From Pyxidicoccus fallax (GTDB lineage: Bacteria > Myxococcota > Myxococcia > Myxococcales > Myxococcaceae): DNA of 64,000 nucleotides. The notes below the pieces were generated by a model that saw only the letters and a list, made by a program, of their open reading frames with translations, had not been told where the DNA came from and ran no database searches. Below are positions 37,631 to 48,113 of this stretch, piece by piece. Numbering within the stretch: the stretch's first letter is position 1; every line of letters starts with the position of its first letter. Position numbers and translations under genes: made by a program. Where the stretch lies: positions 1 to 64,000 of the forward strand of contig NZ_JABBJJ010000014.1 of assembly GCF_012933655.1 (NCBI RefSeq). Reading direction: 5' to 3'.

Positions 37631-40600
37631 CTAGGGACTCCCGCCAGGGCAGGTCGCGGGCTCGAGGTAGAAGGCTTCCCACGAGCCACCGTCAGCGGGA
37701 TTGCAGATGCCCCCATTGCCGCCACTTCCACTCTGGATGGGAGCGCCGGTGGTGACCTCCTTCCAGTTGCGCGCGGTGCCCGTCGATGATTCGAAGCCAT
37801 AGCGATTACGTCCACCGTAGACACCGCAGTCGTGACGGGTGAACGGCTCCGCGGTGCCGAGCGTGGCGTTCACGGTGAGCTGGTTCGCGACCACCGCCAG
37901 GTACGCTCCGCTCGCGCCCTTGAGCTTGTATTTCGTGCCGCTCGTGACGAGCTCGAAGACCTCGCCGCCGGGCTGTGTCGTGCTGATGGCCGCCACCTTG
38001 CCCGCGCCGTCGACGGTGAGCCACTTGTCGGAGCGCTCGCTCTGGATGCGGAAACAACCCGCGCTGCCGGTCTCGATGTGGCACGTCGAATCGCAGCCAT
38101 CGCCCGAGCTGGTGTTGCCGTCGTCGCATTGCTCGCCGCTCTCGACGGTGCCGTTGCCGCACACCGGGCCGGTGCCGCTACCCGGGCAGCTCACAGGTTC
38201 GAGGTAGAAGCCCTCCCAGGCGGTGCCACTGGTCGCATTGCAGGCGCCTCCATTGCCGCCGTCACCGCTCTGGATTGGCCCGTCCGGCGTGGTCTCCTTC
38301 CAGTGGGGCGCGCTCCCCGACGAGGCCTGGAAGCCAACACGCGTGCGCCCGCCGTAGCCGCAGGGAAGCTGCGTGAACGACTCCGCGCTGGAGAAGTTGG
38401 CGCTCATCGCGAGCTGGTTCGACACCACCGTCATGAACGCGTCGCCCGAGCCCTTGAGCTTGTACTTCGTGCCGTTCGGAACGAGCTGGAAGATCTGCCC
38501 TCCTGCTTGCGTCGCGCTGCCGGCGAGGACCTTGCCCGCGATGTCGACGGTGAGCCACTTGTCGGTGCGCTCGCTTTGAATCTTGTAGCAGCTCCCGCCC
38601 GAGACCTCGGCGAACGTGGCCGTGTAGGTGGCCGCGCTGCCGGGCGTGATGAAGGTATGCGACTGAGCGCCGCCGTCAGACCACGACGAGAACGCCCAGA
38701 ATTTTCCGCTTGCGTACTGCGGCGAGTCGACGCCCACCGAGCGGATGCCGCCGACCACACCTGACGTGGCGTGAGGCGCCGTGAATGGCTGCCCATCCAT
38801 CAGCACTTGCAGCCCGCTCGGCACGGTAGTCACCTGGAGCGGTACCGTGACCGGGAGCACGTCGCGATACGTCGTGTCGGTGAGGCCGATCGAGTCGCGC
38901 ACCGTGAGCCGCACGCGATACCAGACGTTGGTCGAGCTCTCGCCGACGTTCGGAATCGGCCAGCTCCCGCTCGAGATGCCGGTGGTATCGGTCATGCCGG
39001 GATGCGTGTGGGTGTCGTGATGGAAGATGATGCTCCAGGTCATCGCGCTCGGCGGCAGCGCGCCATCCTCCGCGTCGCTGGCCGAGCCGGAGAACGTCAG
39101 GTTCGTGGCCGCGGTGTAGGTCGCGCCCGCTGCCGGCGTCACAATCGTGGCCACCGGCGGCTTGTTGGACGTCACCGTCAGTACCGCCTCGGCGCTCGTC
39201 GTCGAGCCCAGCCCGTTGGTCACGACCACCCGGAAGCGCGCGCCGCTGTCCGTCAGTTGCGCGGCGTTCAGCACATAGCTCGGCGTGTTCGCCCCCGAGA
39301 TGTTCACGCCGTTCCGCTGCCACTGATAGGTGAGCGGCGGCTCACCGCTGGCCGACACCGTGAAGGTCGCCGCGTACCCGACCGACACCAGCGTGCTCGC
39401 CGGCTGCTGCGCGATGCTCGGCGGCAGCGACGCCGTGTAGGCGATGCGACCCACCTGGCCCTCTCCGCGCGCCAGATAGTAGAGCGCGCCGTCGGGCCCC
39501 ACGTCGAGATCCACCGGCCCCGGGACGCCCGTCGCGAACAGCGAACGCACGCCGGAGTTCGGGTCGATGCGGGAGATCCAATCGTTGGTGTAGTCCGCGA
39601 AGAAGTATTGACCGACGTACGCGCCGGGGAACGCGGAGATGGGCGGGTTGTAGAAGGCCCCCCCGGCGATGCAGTTGCCGGCGGCATTTCCGGAGCCGTG
39701 CGGATACGCGAAGAACGGCTGCGTGAGCTCCGGGCGATTCGTGAAGTAACCCTCGGTCATCGGCCAGCCGTAGTTGGCGCCAGCCTGGCCTCGGTTGATC
39801 TCCTCCCAGCCGCCTTCGCCCACGTCATTGATGAACAGGATTCCCGTGCCGGGCTGGACGTCGAAGGTGAAGGGATTGCGCAGCCCCATCGCCCAGGTCG
39901 CCTTGGCGAGCCCGGTGGCGGTCGCGTAGAACGGATTGTCCGTGGGAATGCTGCCATCCGGGTTGAACCGCAGCAGCTTGCCCAGCGGCGTGTTCAGGCT
40001 CTGGGAGTTGGAGGAGACCGCGTTCTCGCCGACCGAAACGTAGAGCTTGCCGTCGAGTCCGAAGCGAACCGCTCCGCCGTTGTGGTTGGCGGCGTCGAGC
40101 GTCGGAAAGTCGGCGAGCACCAGCTCGCTCCCAGGCACCACCACATTGCCGTTGGCGGTGAAACGGCTGACCCGGTTGTGAATGCTTCCGTCCACCGACG
40201 TGTAATAGACATACAGGTAATGGTTGTGGGCGAAGTTGGGATCGAACGCGACCCCCATCAGCCCACGCTCGTTGTCGGTGTCCACTGCGAGCGTCATGAA
40301 CGGAGTCGTCAGGAGTTGGCCGTTCTCGACCACGCGCAGCGAGCCGTTCTTCTCCGAGATGAACAGGCGCCCATCGGGCGCGAAGGTCATCGTCGTCGGG
40401 CCCCGGAGGCCGCCGACGAAGACGGAATCGGCGAAATTGGCGTCTTGGATGACCGCGGCCGCGCGCGAGACCGCGAGCGCTTCCGGCGTCTCCTCCGTCG
40501 ACGGCATCGAGCAACCCACGACGAGAGAAGAGACCACGAACGCGACGAAGAGCGGCATGGGACTCCATGGCCGCACACTTGTTCTCACCTGTGGCTGCAT
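37631..40600 (-). CDS. PQQ-type sugar dehydrogenase-like lipoprotein with Ig-like, Cys-rich and beta-trefoil-like modules
   Basis: The ATG at 40600 follows AGGAG by eight bases. The 989-residue product has a lipobox (VVGC) at about residue 31. Residues about 45-400 form a beta-propeller like glucose/sorbosone dehydrogenases (RLFISEKNGSLRVVENG, GLRNPFTFDVQPGTG). Then come Ig-like modules and two similar beta-trefoil-like domains, each opening C(Y/F)(K/R)IQSER(T/S)DKWLTVD. A DUF4215-type Cys-rich repeat lies between them (VESGEQCDDGNTSSGDGCDS). It is probably anchored to the outer surface and acts on sugars; activity and PQQ use are inferred. Confidence 0.82.
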   Translation of the reverse strand: MQPQVRTSVRPWSPMPLFVAFVVSSLVVGCSMPSTEETPEALAVSRAAAVIQDANFADSVFVGGLRGPTTMTFAPDGRLFISEKNGSLRVVENGQLLTTPFMTLAVDTDNERGLMGVAFDPNFAHNHYLYVYYTSVDGSIHNRVSRFTANGNVVVPGSELVLADFPTLDAANHNGGAVRFGLDGKLYVSVGENAVSSNSQSLNTPLGKLLRFNPDGSIPTDNPFYATATGLAKATWAMGLRNPFTFDVQPGTGILFINDVGEGGWEEINRGQAGANYGWPMTEGYFTNRPELTQPFFAYPHGSGNAAGNCIAGGAFYNPPISAFPGAYVGQYFFADYTNDWISRIDPNSGVRSLFATGVPGPVDLDVGPDGALYYLARGEGQVGRIAYTASLPPSIAQQPASTLVSVGYAATFTVSASGEPPLTYQWQRNGVNISGANTPSYVLNAAQLTDSGARFRVVVTNGLGSTTSAEAVLTVTSNKPPVATIVTPAAGATYTAATNLTFSGSASDAEDGALPPSAMTWSIIFHHDTHTHPGMTDTTGISSGSWPIPNVGESSTNVWYRVRLTVRDSIGLTDTTYRDVLPVTVPLQVTTVPSGLQVLMDGQPFTAPHATSGVVGGIRSVGVDSPQYASGKFWAFSSWSDGGAQSHTFITPGSAATYTATFAEVSGGSCYKIQSERTDKWLTVDIAGKVLAGSATQAGGQIFQLVPNGTKYKLKGSGDAFMTVVSNQLAMSANFSSAESFTQLPCGYGGRTRVGFQASSGSAPHWKETTPDGPIQSGDGGNGGACNATSGTAWEGFYLEPVSCPGSGTGPVCGNGTVESGEQCDDGNTSSGDGCDSTCHIETGSAGCFRIQSERSDKWLTVDGAGKVAAISTTQPGGEVFELVTSGTKYKLKGASGAYLAVVANQLTVNATLGTAEPFTRHDCGVYGGRNRYGFESSTGTARNWKEVTTGAPIQSGSGGNGGICNPADGGSWEAFYLEPATCPGGSP

Positions 40601-42807
<2,207 letters not shown>

Positions 42808-42944
42808 CGACGGGCGCTACTCCCGAGGTTGCCTGAGCGAGGCCCAGGCGTTCCTCAGGCTGGGGCACCGCTCTCGTGGGCGTGGCCCGGTTCGGTGGAC
42901 AGGTGACGGAGCGCGAGCGCTTGCACGCGTCACTCACCGCGCCG

Positions 42945-42978
42945 GTGGAGGCAGGGACTCCCTGAACCCTGCCTCCAC
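42945..42978. terminator. Perfect 12-bp stem hairpin between convergent genes
   Basis: GTGGAGGCAGGG and CCCTGCCTCCAC pair perfectly around a 10-nt loop. It sits between the protease stop and the TetR stop, so it could serve both strands, although no T run is seen. Confidence 0.6.
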
Positions 42979-42992
42979 TCGGGGGCGGCGGG

Positions 42993-43682
42993 CTAGCGGC
43001 CGGCCCCGGCGGCTTCGATGATGCGCTTGACCTCCTCATCGAGCAGCGTCCCTCCATCGAGCCCCATGTCCTTGAAGACCGAGGAGAGCTCCAGGCTGAC
43101 GATGCCATGCAGGCGCGTCCAGAAGAGGACCCCAAGGCGCAGGACGATGGGGGAGAACCCCGGGTCACCCCGGCGCCGGGCCCACGCCACGAGCTGTCGC
43201 TCCAGCGCGTCGGACGCCTTGGGCTGTGGACGGTCGCCGACCAGCTGGGCGATGAGCCGTAGCAGCAGGAGCATACCTTCGTGGACCTCGGAGACGGCCT
43301 CCTCCGGGTCCTTGAAGTCCTCGGCCCGCCCGCCAAACAGCAACAGGTACCGGCGCGGATACTGGCGCGCCCACCCACGGTAGGCGGCGGCATACGCGGC
43401 CAGGTGTGCCGCGGGAGTGCGCCCCGTCGAGGCTTCCACGCCCTCCCGGACTGCTGTCACCAGATGGACATAGATGTCGGCATGGAGCGCGCCGAGCAGG
43501 TCGTCCCGCGACGCGAAGTACCGATAGAGGGCCGGGCCGGACATCCCCAGCTCCTTGGCAATCGCGTTGAGGGACAGCGCCGCCAGGCCACCTTCATCGA
43601 CCTGACGCAGGGCGATGCCGCGAATCTCGCGGACGGTCTCCGCATGGATGCGCTCGCGCCGGGAAAGAGGGGGAACGGTCAT
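42993..43682 (-). CDS. TetR-family repressor of the adjacent MFS operon
   Basis: The 229-residue product has a TetR helix-turn-helix (LSLNAIAKELGMSGPALYRYF) and a TetR C-terminal ligand domain of the WHG type. I use the ATG at 43682; one at 43718 is an alternative. It is divergent from the MFS gene, with an AT-richer region between that bears an inverted repeat. Repression of the efflux/carotenoid-oxygenase operon is inferred. Confidence 0.9.
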   Translation of the reverse strand: MTVPPLSRRERIHAETVREIRGIALRQVDEGGLAALSLNAIAKELGMSGPALYRYFASRDDLLGALHADIYVHLVTAVREGVEASTGRTPAAHLAAYAAAYRGWARQYPRRYLLLFGGRAEDFKDPEEAVSEVHEGMLLLLRLIAQLVGDRPQPKASDALERQLVAWARRRGDPGFSPIVLRLGVLFWTRLHGIVSLELSSVFKDMGLDGGTLLDEEVKRIIEAAGAGR

Positions 43683-43729
43683 GGGCCTCAGAATAATGGG
43701 GTCATGCTCTTGCGTCATGGGGTCAGCTT

Positions 43730-43765
43730 AGTTACACCATATAACCAAGTTGATGACCAGTAACT
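43730..43765. promoter_or_regulatory. Inverted repeat AGTTAC / GTAACT between TetR and MFS genes
   Basis: Arms at 43730-43735 and 43760-43765 flank an AT-richer core (ACCATATAACCAAG). It is a likely operator for the divergent TetR regulator. No clear -10/-35 boxes are called. Confidence 0.45.
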
Positions 43766-43872
43766 GAACGCCCCGGACGCCGCCAGGCGTGGGGTGGGGT
43801 TCTGGCCCGTGTCTGCCCGAAGACCTTTTCGTCAGGTGTCCCCTTTCTCCGCGAAGCCGCGGGAGCAACGCC

Positions 43873-45336
43873 ATGCCCCATGTCTCCTCACCCGCCCGAG
43901 TGCGTGGAACATCGCCTCGCGCGCCCGAATCGCCCGACGCGGGGGCTTCCGTCAGCGGCTTCTGGCCGCTGGTTCCCCTGGCGCTCGCGCAGTTCGTGGT
44001 GGTGCTGAGCACCTCCATCGTCAACGTGGCGTTGCCGTCGATTAGCGACGGGGTGGGGCTCGGGCCGGAAGGCTTGACCTGGGTGGTCAATGCCTATGTC
44101 CTGGCCTTTGGCGGCTTGCTCCTCGCTGGGGGACGGGCGGCGGACATCCTTGGGCGGCGCCGCGTCTTCATGGTGTCGCTGGGGGCTTTCGGGCTCGCCT
44201 CGCTGGGCGCGGCGCTCGCACCGGGGGCGGGCTTCCTCATCGCCTCCCGGGGGCTGCAAGGACTCTCCGCGGCGGTGCTGTCCCCCGCGGCGCTCTCCAT
44301 CGCGCTCATCCAGTACTCGCGCGGCGATGAGCGGCGGGTGGCCCTGGGCGTCTGGGGTGGAGTCTCCGGCGCGGGAGGTGCCCTCGGGGTCATCGCCGGA
44401 GGACTGCTCACCGCGACCTTCGGATGGCGCTCCGTGTTTGTCTTTACGGTTCCGTTCGTCATCGTGGCACTGGGATTGGCCCACGCCTGGATTGTGTCCT
44501 CCTCCAGGTCGTCCTCGCCGCCTGCCTTTGACATCCCCGGAGCCGTCCTCGTCACGGGTGCGCTGGGGCTGTTCACCTTCGGCCTCGCTGGCGCCACGCA
44601 GGCGGGTTGGTTCTCGGTACGTACGCTGGGACTCCTCGCGACCGGGGCCGTGCTGTTCGTGGCCTTCCTCCAGGTCGAGCGGCGCAGTGCCACGCCGCTG
44701 GTTCGTCCGGGCATCTTCGCGAACCCCAGCGTGCGCTTCGCCAACGTGGCCATGACACTCGTGGGGGGCGCCTGGATTGGGCTGTTCTTCTTCTTTCCGC
44801 TCTACCAGCAGCGGGTCCTGGGTTATGGGCCGCTTCAGACGGGCCTCACCCAGCTGCCGCTGGCCCTGACGCTCATGGCGGCCTCGACCTTCTCCCGGCG
44901 GCTCACCGAGCGGCTGGGGGCCAGGACCTCGCTGACCGGCAGCCTCCTGCTGCTCACCGTGGGGCTCGTCTGGTTCGGCCGTGTCCCGGTCCAGGGCCAC
45001 TTCATCGCGAATCTCCTCGGTCCGTCGCTCCTGGTGGGCACGGGGCTCGGCATGGCCTTGGTGGAGCTGACCCGCCTGGCCACCCAGGATGTCTCACCGG
45101 CCGAGTCCGGGTTGGCCAGCGGCCTGGTGAATACCACGCGCCAGTCGGGCGGCGCCGTGGGTCTGGCCCTGCTCATGTCCTTGGCCGCCAGCCGGACCGC
45201 GAGCGCTGGCGAGCCTGGCGTGGCGGCGCTCGCCGAAGGCTACCGCGCCGCCTTCCTCGCCGCCTCGCTGCTCACCGGCCTCGCCGCGCTCCTGTCCCTG
45301 CGCGCCCCCTCTTCACCTTCAACCCTCAACCCCTGA
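43873..45336 (+). CDS. MFS transporter, DHA2-like, probable drug efflux
   Basis: The 487-residue protein has about 14 hydrophobic segments and DHA2-type signatures. These are GGRAADILGRRRVF between segments 2 and 3 (motif A region) and GLASGLVNTTRQSGGAVG late (motif C-like region). The ATG at 43873 follows GGGAG. It is the first gene of an operon with a carotenoid oxygenase and an SRPBCC protein, and is divergent from a TetR repressor. The exported compound is unknown. Confidence 0.88.
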   Translation: MPHVSSPARVRGTSPRAPESPDAGASVSGFWPLVPLALAQFVVVLSTSIVNVALPSISDGVGLGPEGLTWVVNAYVLAFGGLLLAGGRAADILGRRRVFMVSLGAFGLASLGAALAPGAGFLIASRGLQGLSAAVLSPAALSIALIQYSRGDERRVALGVWGGVSGAGGALGVIAGGLLTATFGWRSVFVFTVPFVIVALGLAHAWIVSSSRSSSPPAFDIPGAVLVTGALGLFTFGLAGATQAGWFSVRTLGLLATGAVLFVAFLQVERRSATPLVRPGIFANPSVRFANVAMTLVGGAWIGLFFFFPLYQQRVLGYGPLQTGLTQLPLALTLMAASTFSRRLTERLGARTSLTGSLLLLTVGLVWFGRVPVQGHFIANLLGPSLLVGTGLGMALVELTRLATQDVSPAESGLASGLVNTTRQSGGAVGLALLMSLAASRTASAGEPGVAALAEGYRAAFLAASLLTGLAALLSLRAPSSPSTLNP

Positions 45337-45355
45337 CTCACAAGGAATCACTCCC

Positions 45356-46696
45356 ATGTCGACCTCCGCTCCCTTCCTGTCGGGTCCCTTCACCCCGGTC
45401 ACCGACGAGATGACCGCCACCTGGCTGCGCGTGCGCGGCGACCTGCCGCGAGAGCTCAACGGGCAGCTCGTGCGCAACGGCCACAACCCCCTGCCCGATG
45501 TCGTGCCCCATCATTGGTTCAAGGGCAGCGGCATGCTTCATGGGATTCGGCTCCAGGACGGACGCGCCGAGTCCTACCGCAACCGCTGGGTGCGGACGCC
45601 CGCGCTCCAGGGCGCGCCCTACATGACCGAGCGCGGGCCGGACTACACCGCCCACTCCGCTGGCACACATGCCATCGGCCACGCAGGCCGGATTCTGGCC
45701 CTCAACGAAGCGGGCTTCCCGTTCCAGGTCACCCCCGAGCTCGACACCGTGGGCGTCTTCACCTTCGGAGGGAAGCTCACCACGGCCATGACGGCTCACC
45801 CGAAAATCGACCCGCGGACCGGAGAGCTTCTCTTCCACGGCTACGGTCCCTTCCCTCCGTACCTCACGTACCACGTGGCCTCTCCTCAGGGAGACATCGT
45901 CCGGAAGCTCGAGGTGGCGGGCGCGGGTCCGTCGCTGATGCACGACTTCGCCATCACCCAGCGCTACGTCGTCTGGTTCGACATGCCGGTGGTCTTCGAC
46001 GCGAAGGACACGTCGGGCATGCCCTACGCCTGGAAGGACGGCTACCCGGCGCGCATCGGCCTCATGTCCCGCGACAGTGGCGCTGTCCGCTGGTTCGACG
46101 TGGACCCCATCTATGTCCTCCACGTCACCAATGCCTACGAGGACGCGCAGGGCCGGGTCATCCTCGATGCTCCCGCCTTCGAGCGCGCCGGCTGGGAGCG
46201 GTCGACGGCCTGGTGGGCGGGGCGCGCGGACCGGGGCCCCAGCCTCCTGAATGGAGCGCGTCACCACCGCTGGACCATCGACCCCGAGAAGGGCGTCCTG
46301 AGCTGCCGGGCCGTGGATGACCTGGTCGTCGAGTTCCCCACCGTCAATCCCGAAGTGGTGGGCCAGACGCACCGGTACGGCTACGCGCTCGCGCTCCCCG
46401 GGGGCGAGCAGGGGCCGTGGGCCCTGGCGAAGCACGACCTGGACACGGGCACGCGCCAGCTTCGCGTCCTGGCGCCGGGACAACTGCCAAGCGAAGGGGT
46501 GTTCGTGCCCTCCGCCCGAGCCACCCGCGAGGACGACGGCTACATCCTCACCGTGGTGAGCAACGCGGACCAGTCGCCCGCGGAGCTGCTCGTGCTCGAC
46601 GCCCGCGACATCGCCGGCGAGCCCGTGGCCGTCGTGGAGCTGCCCCGCCACGTCCCCGGGGGCGTGCATGGCTCCTGGATTGCGGCGCGGGCCTGA
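45356..46696 (+). CDS. Carotenoid/stilbene cleavage oxygenase (RPE65/CCD family)
   Basis: The 446-residue product has the four histidines expected to hold the non-haem iron: His148 (AHPKIDP), His196 (MHDFAI), His256 (HVTNAYED) and His438 (HGSWIA). VRNGHNPLPD and HHWFKGSGMLHG near the start are also family signatures. It should cleave a double bond in a carotenoid, stilbene or similar polyene. It starts 20 bp after the MFS gene, suggesting a linked substrate or product. Confidence 0.9.
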   Translation: MSTSAPFLSGPFTPVTDEMTATWLRVRGDLPRELNGQLVRNGHNPLPDVVPHHWFKGSGMLHGIRLQDGRAESYRNRWVRTPALQGAPYMTERGPDYTAHSAGTHAIGHAGRILALNEAGFPFQVTPELDTVGVFTFGGKLTTAMTAHPKIDPRTGELLFHGYGPFPPYLTYHVASPQGDIVRKLEVAGAGPSLMHDFAITQRYVVWFDMPVVFDAKDTSGMPYAWKDGYPARIGLMSRDSGAVRWFDVDPIYVLHVTNAYEDAQGRVILDAPAFERAGWERSTAWWAGRADRGPSLLNGARHHRWTIDPEKGVLSCRAVDDLVVEFPTVNPEVVGQTHRYGYALALPGGEQGPWALAKHDLDTGTRQLRVLAPGQLPSEGVFVPSARATREDDGYILTVVSNADQSPAELLVLDARDIAGEPVAVVELPRHVPGGVHGSWIAARA

Positions 46697-46701
46697 ACCC
46701 C

Positions 46702-47193
46702 ATGTCCACTTCACACACGTCCGAGGCAACCATGAACATCGACTCGAGTGCCCCCGTCATCGTCTCCGAGGAAGTCCTGGTCCTGTCGTCCCCCGCTCGT
46801 GTCTGGGCGCTGCTCACGGCGATTGACCAATGGCCGGAGTGGAATCCCGATATCACCGCCGCCGCGCTGAAGGGGCCCGTCGCGGTGGGCTCGACGTTCC
46901 AGTGGGCCACCGCGGGACTCGCCATTGTCTCCACCCTGGGAGAAGTCATTCCTGGCAAGCGCCTGGCCTGGTCGGGGGACACGAATGGAATCTTTGGCAT
47001 CCATGTGTGGACGCTCGAGCCCGCGGACGCGAAGGGCGAGAGCACGCGGGTGCGCACCGCCGAGTCGTGGAGCGGTGACGCCGTCCAGCAGGCCCCCGCG
47101 ATGATGGAGGGGCTGCTCAGGTCCGCCATCACCGCGTGGCTCGGGCATCTGCGCTCCACGGCGGAGCAGCACGGAGCCCGAACCGCGGCGTGA
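46702..47193 (+). CDS. SRPBCC (START-like) family protein
   Basis: The 163-residue product has the SRPBCC pattern: EVLVLSSPARVWALLTAIDQWPEW, GEVIPGKRLAWSG, then a C-terminal amphipathic helix (MEGLLRSAITAWLGHL). Such proteins bind hydrophobic ligands in a deep pocket. The ATG at 46702 lies 6 bp after the carotenoid oxygenase stop; a downstream ATG at 46732 is also possible. It may carry the apocarotenoid or other product of that enzyme. Confidence 0.85.
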   Translation: MSTSHTSEATMNIDSSAPVIVSEEVLVLSSPARVWALLTAIDQWPEWNPDITAAALKGPVAVGSTFQWATAGLAIVSTLGEVIPGKRLAWSGDTNGIFGIHVWTLEPADAKGESTRVRTAESWSGDAVQQAPAMMEGLLRSAITAWLGHLRSTAEQHGARTAA

Positions 47194-47250
47194 CTCACCC
47201 TGGGCGACTCCCGGCGGCGGCACGCGGCCCCACTCCGCCCCTCCCCAGCC

Positions 47251-47470
47251 ACACCTCAAGACGCAGCTGGAGGCGCCGCGGAGCTGCTGACGCCGCGGGC
47301 GGCGGACATGAAGGAGCAGGGCCAGCCGTTCTCCCGCGAGGCCTCCATGGCGAAGCTGTTCGCCCCGTCGAGCGGTACTTCCGCGATGCCGCGTGCAGAC
47401 GAGCTACGAGGGCACCAGCGAGGCGCAGCGACTGATGATTGCTCGCGAGACGTTCAAGCTGCTGGGTTGA
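47251..47470 (+). pseudogene. 3' fossil of an acyl-CoA dehydrogenase
   Basis: Pieces in shifting frames match the end of acyl-CoA dehydrogenases: KTQLEA, then AAELLTPRAADMKEQGQPFS, then REASMAKLFA, VERYFRDA, and YEGTSEAQRLMIARETFKLL ending in a stop at 47470. At least two frame changes are needed, so it is a decayed fragment. It fills most of the gap after the SRPBCC gene. Confidence 0.75.
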
Positions 47471-47520
47471 TGCGCGAGCCGCGGGGCTGGCTGACCAGCC
47501 CCGCGCTCAGAGCCGCGTCC

Positions 47521-47730
47521 TCAGTTGTAGCAGGCGCACACCTTGCCGCCCTGGCAGAAGCCATACGAGAAACCGGCATCCGCGCACTGCTGCATGCAGT
47601 AGTCGTTGCAGGAGATATCGAGCGGCACCTGCTGCGCGCCCGGAACGACCTGGGTGGCGCCGAACGACACGACGAAGCCCGCGGCGACCGCGAGCAGGAC
47701 CTGGGCTGCCTTCTTCGTGGAGCGAATCAT
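47521..47730 (-). CDS. Small secreted peptide with CSalpha-beta (defensin-like) cysteine pattern
   Basis: The 69-residue product has a signal sequence (KKAAQVLLAVAAGFVVSFGA) and a mature part with six cysteines at 41, 45, 49, 59, 65 and 67. The spacing C45-x3-C49-x9-C59-x5-C65-x1-C67 is that of CSalpha-beta defensins, with a short loop before C45. A defensin-like peptide has been described from the myxobacterium Anaeromyxobacter. The function, perhaps antimicrobial or signalling, is inferred. Neighbours are an acyl-CoA dehydrogenase fossil and a kinase gene. Confidence 0.7.
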   Translation of the reverse strand: MIRSTKKAAQVLLAVAAGFVVSFGATQVVPGAQQVPLDISCNDYCMQQCADAGFSYGFCQGGKVCACYN

Positions 47731-48113
47731 GGTGACCTCTGTGAAGGGGAAGAGGACTATGACACCGTTATTGGCGTACGGGGCGTCGTCAACCTCGCCG
47801 CCAGGATGAGGAGCCCGCCGACGGCCACCGAGCGGGACTGCGCCTCCACGCAGCCGGCGACCCAGACCAGCTGCCAGAAGTGGGAGCCCGCGCCGGGCCT
47901 GAGGGTCGCCTTCCGTCCCATGACTTCGAGTCTGGTCGTGGCCATGGGAGGACTTCATGCCCGGGGTCTTGCCAGGGTTCACGGTCGATTGCCGTGAAGT
48001 ATAGCCGTCACCTGCGCCCGCTTCGCGTTACAGGCGGGCACAGGGAATTGCGGTGCCCGCGGCGCGGTGGAGACTTCGAGCCGCCCGCGACCGGGGTGGT
48101 AGGGTCCCCCGCC
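47731..48113. other. Gene-poor spacer with an IS91 shard
   Basis: No gene is supported in these 383 bp. A short IS91 fragment lies at 47998-48040 and is listed separately. The promoters for the divergent peptide and kinase genes must lie in this region. Confidence 0.45.
47998..48040 (-). repeat. IS91 transposase shard
   Basis: About 40 bp match the transposase at about 36150-36190 (GTCACCTGCGCCCGCTTCGC). On the minus strand it encodes [10 protein letters not shown], the zinc-domain segment. It is a short fossil left just upstream of the kinase gene. Confidence 0.65.
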
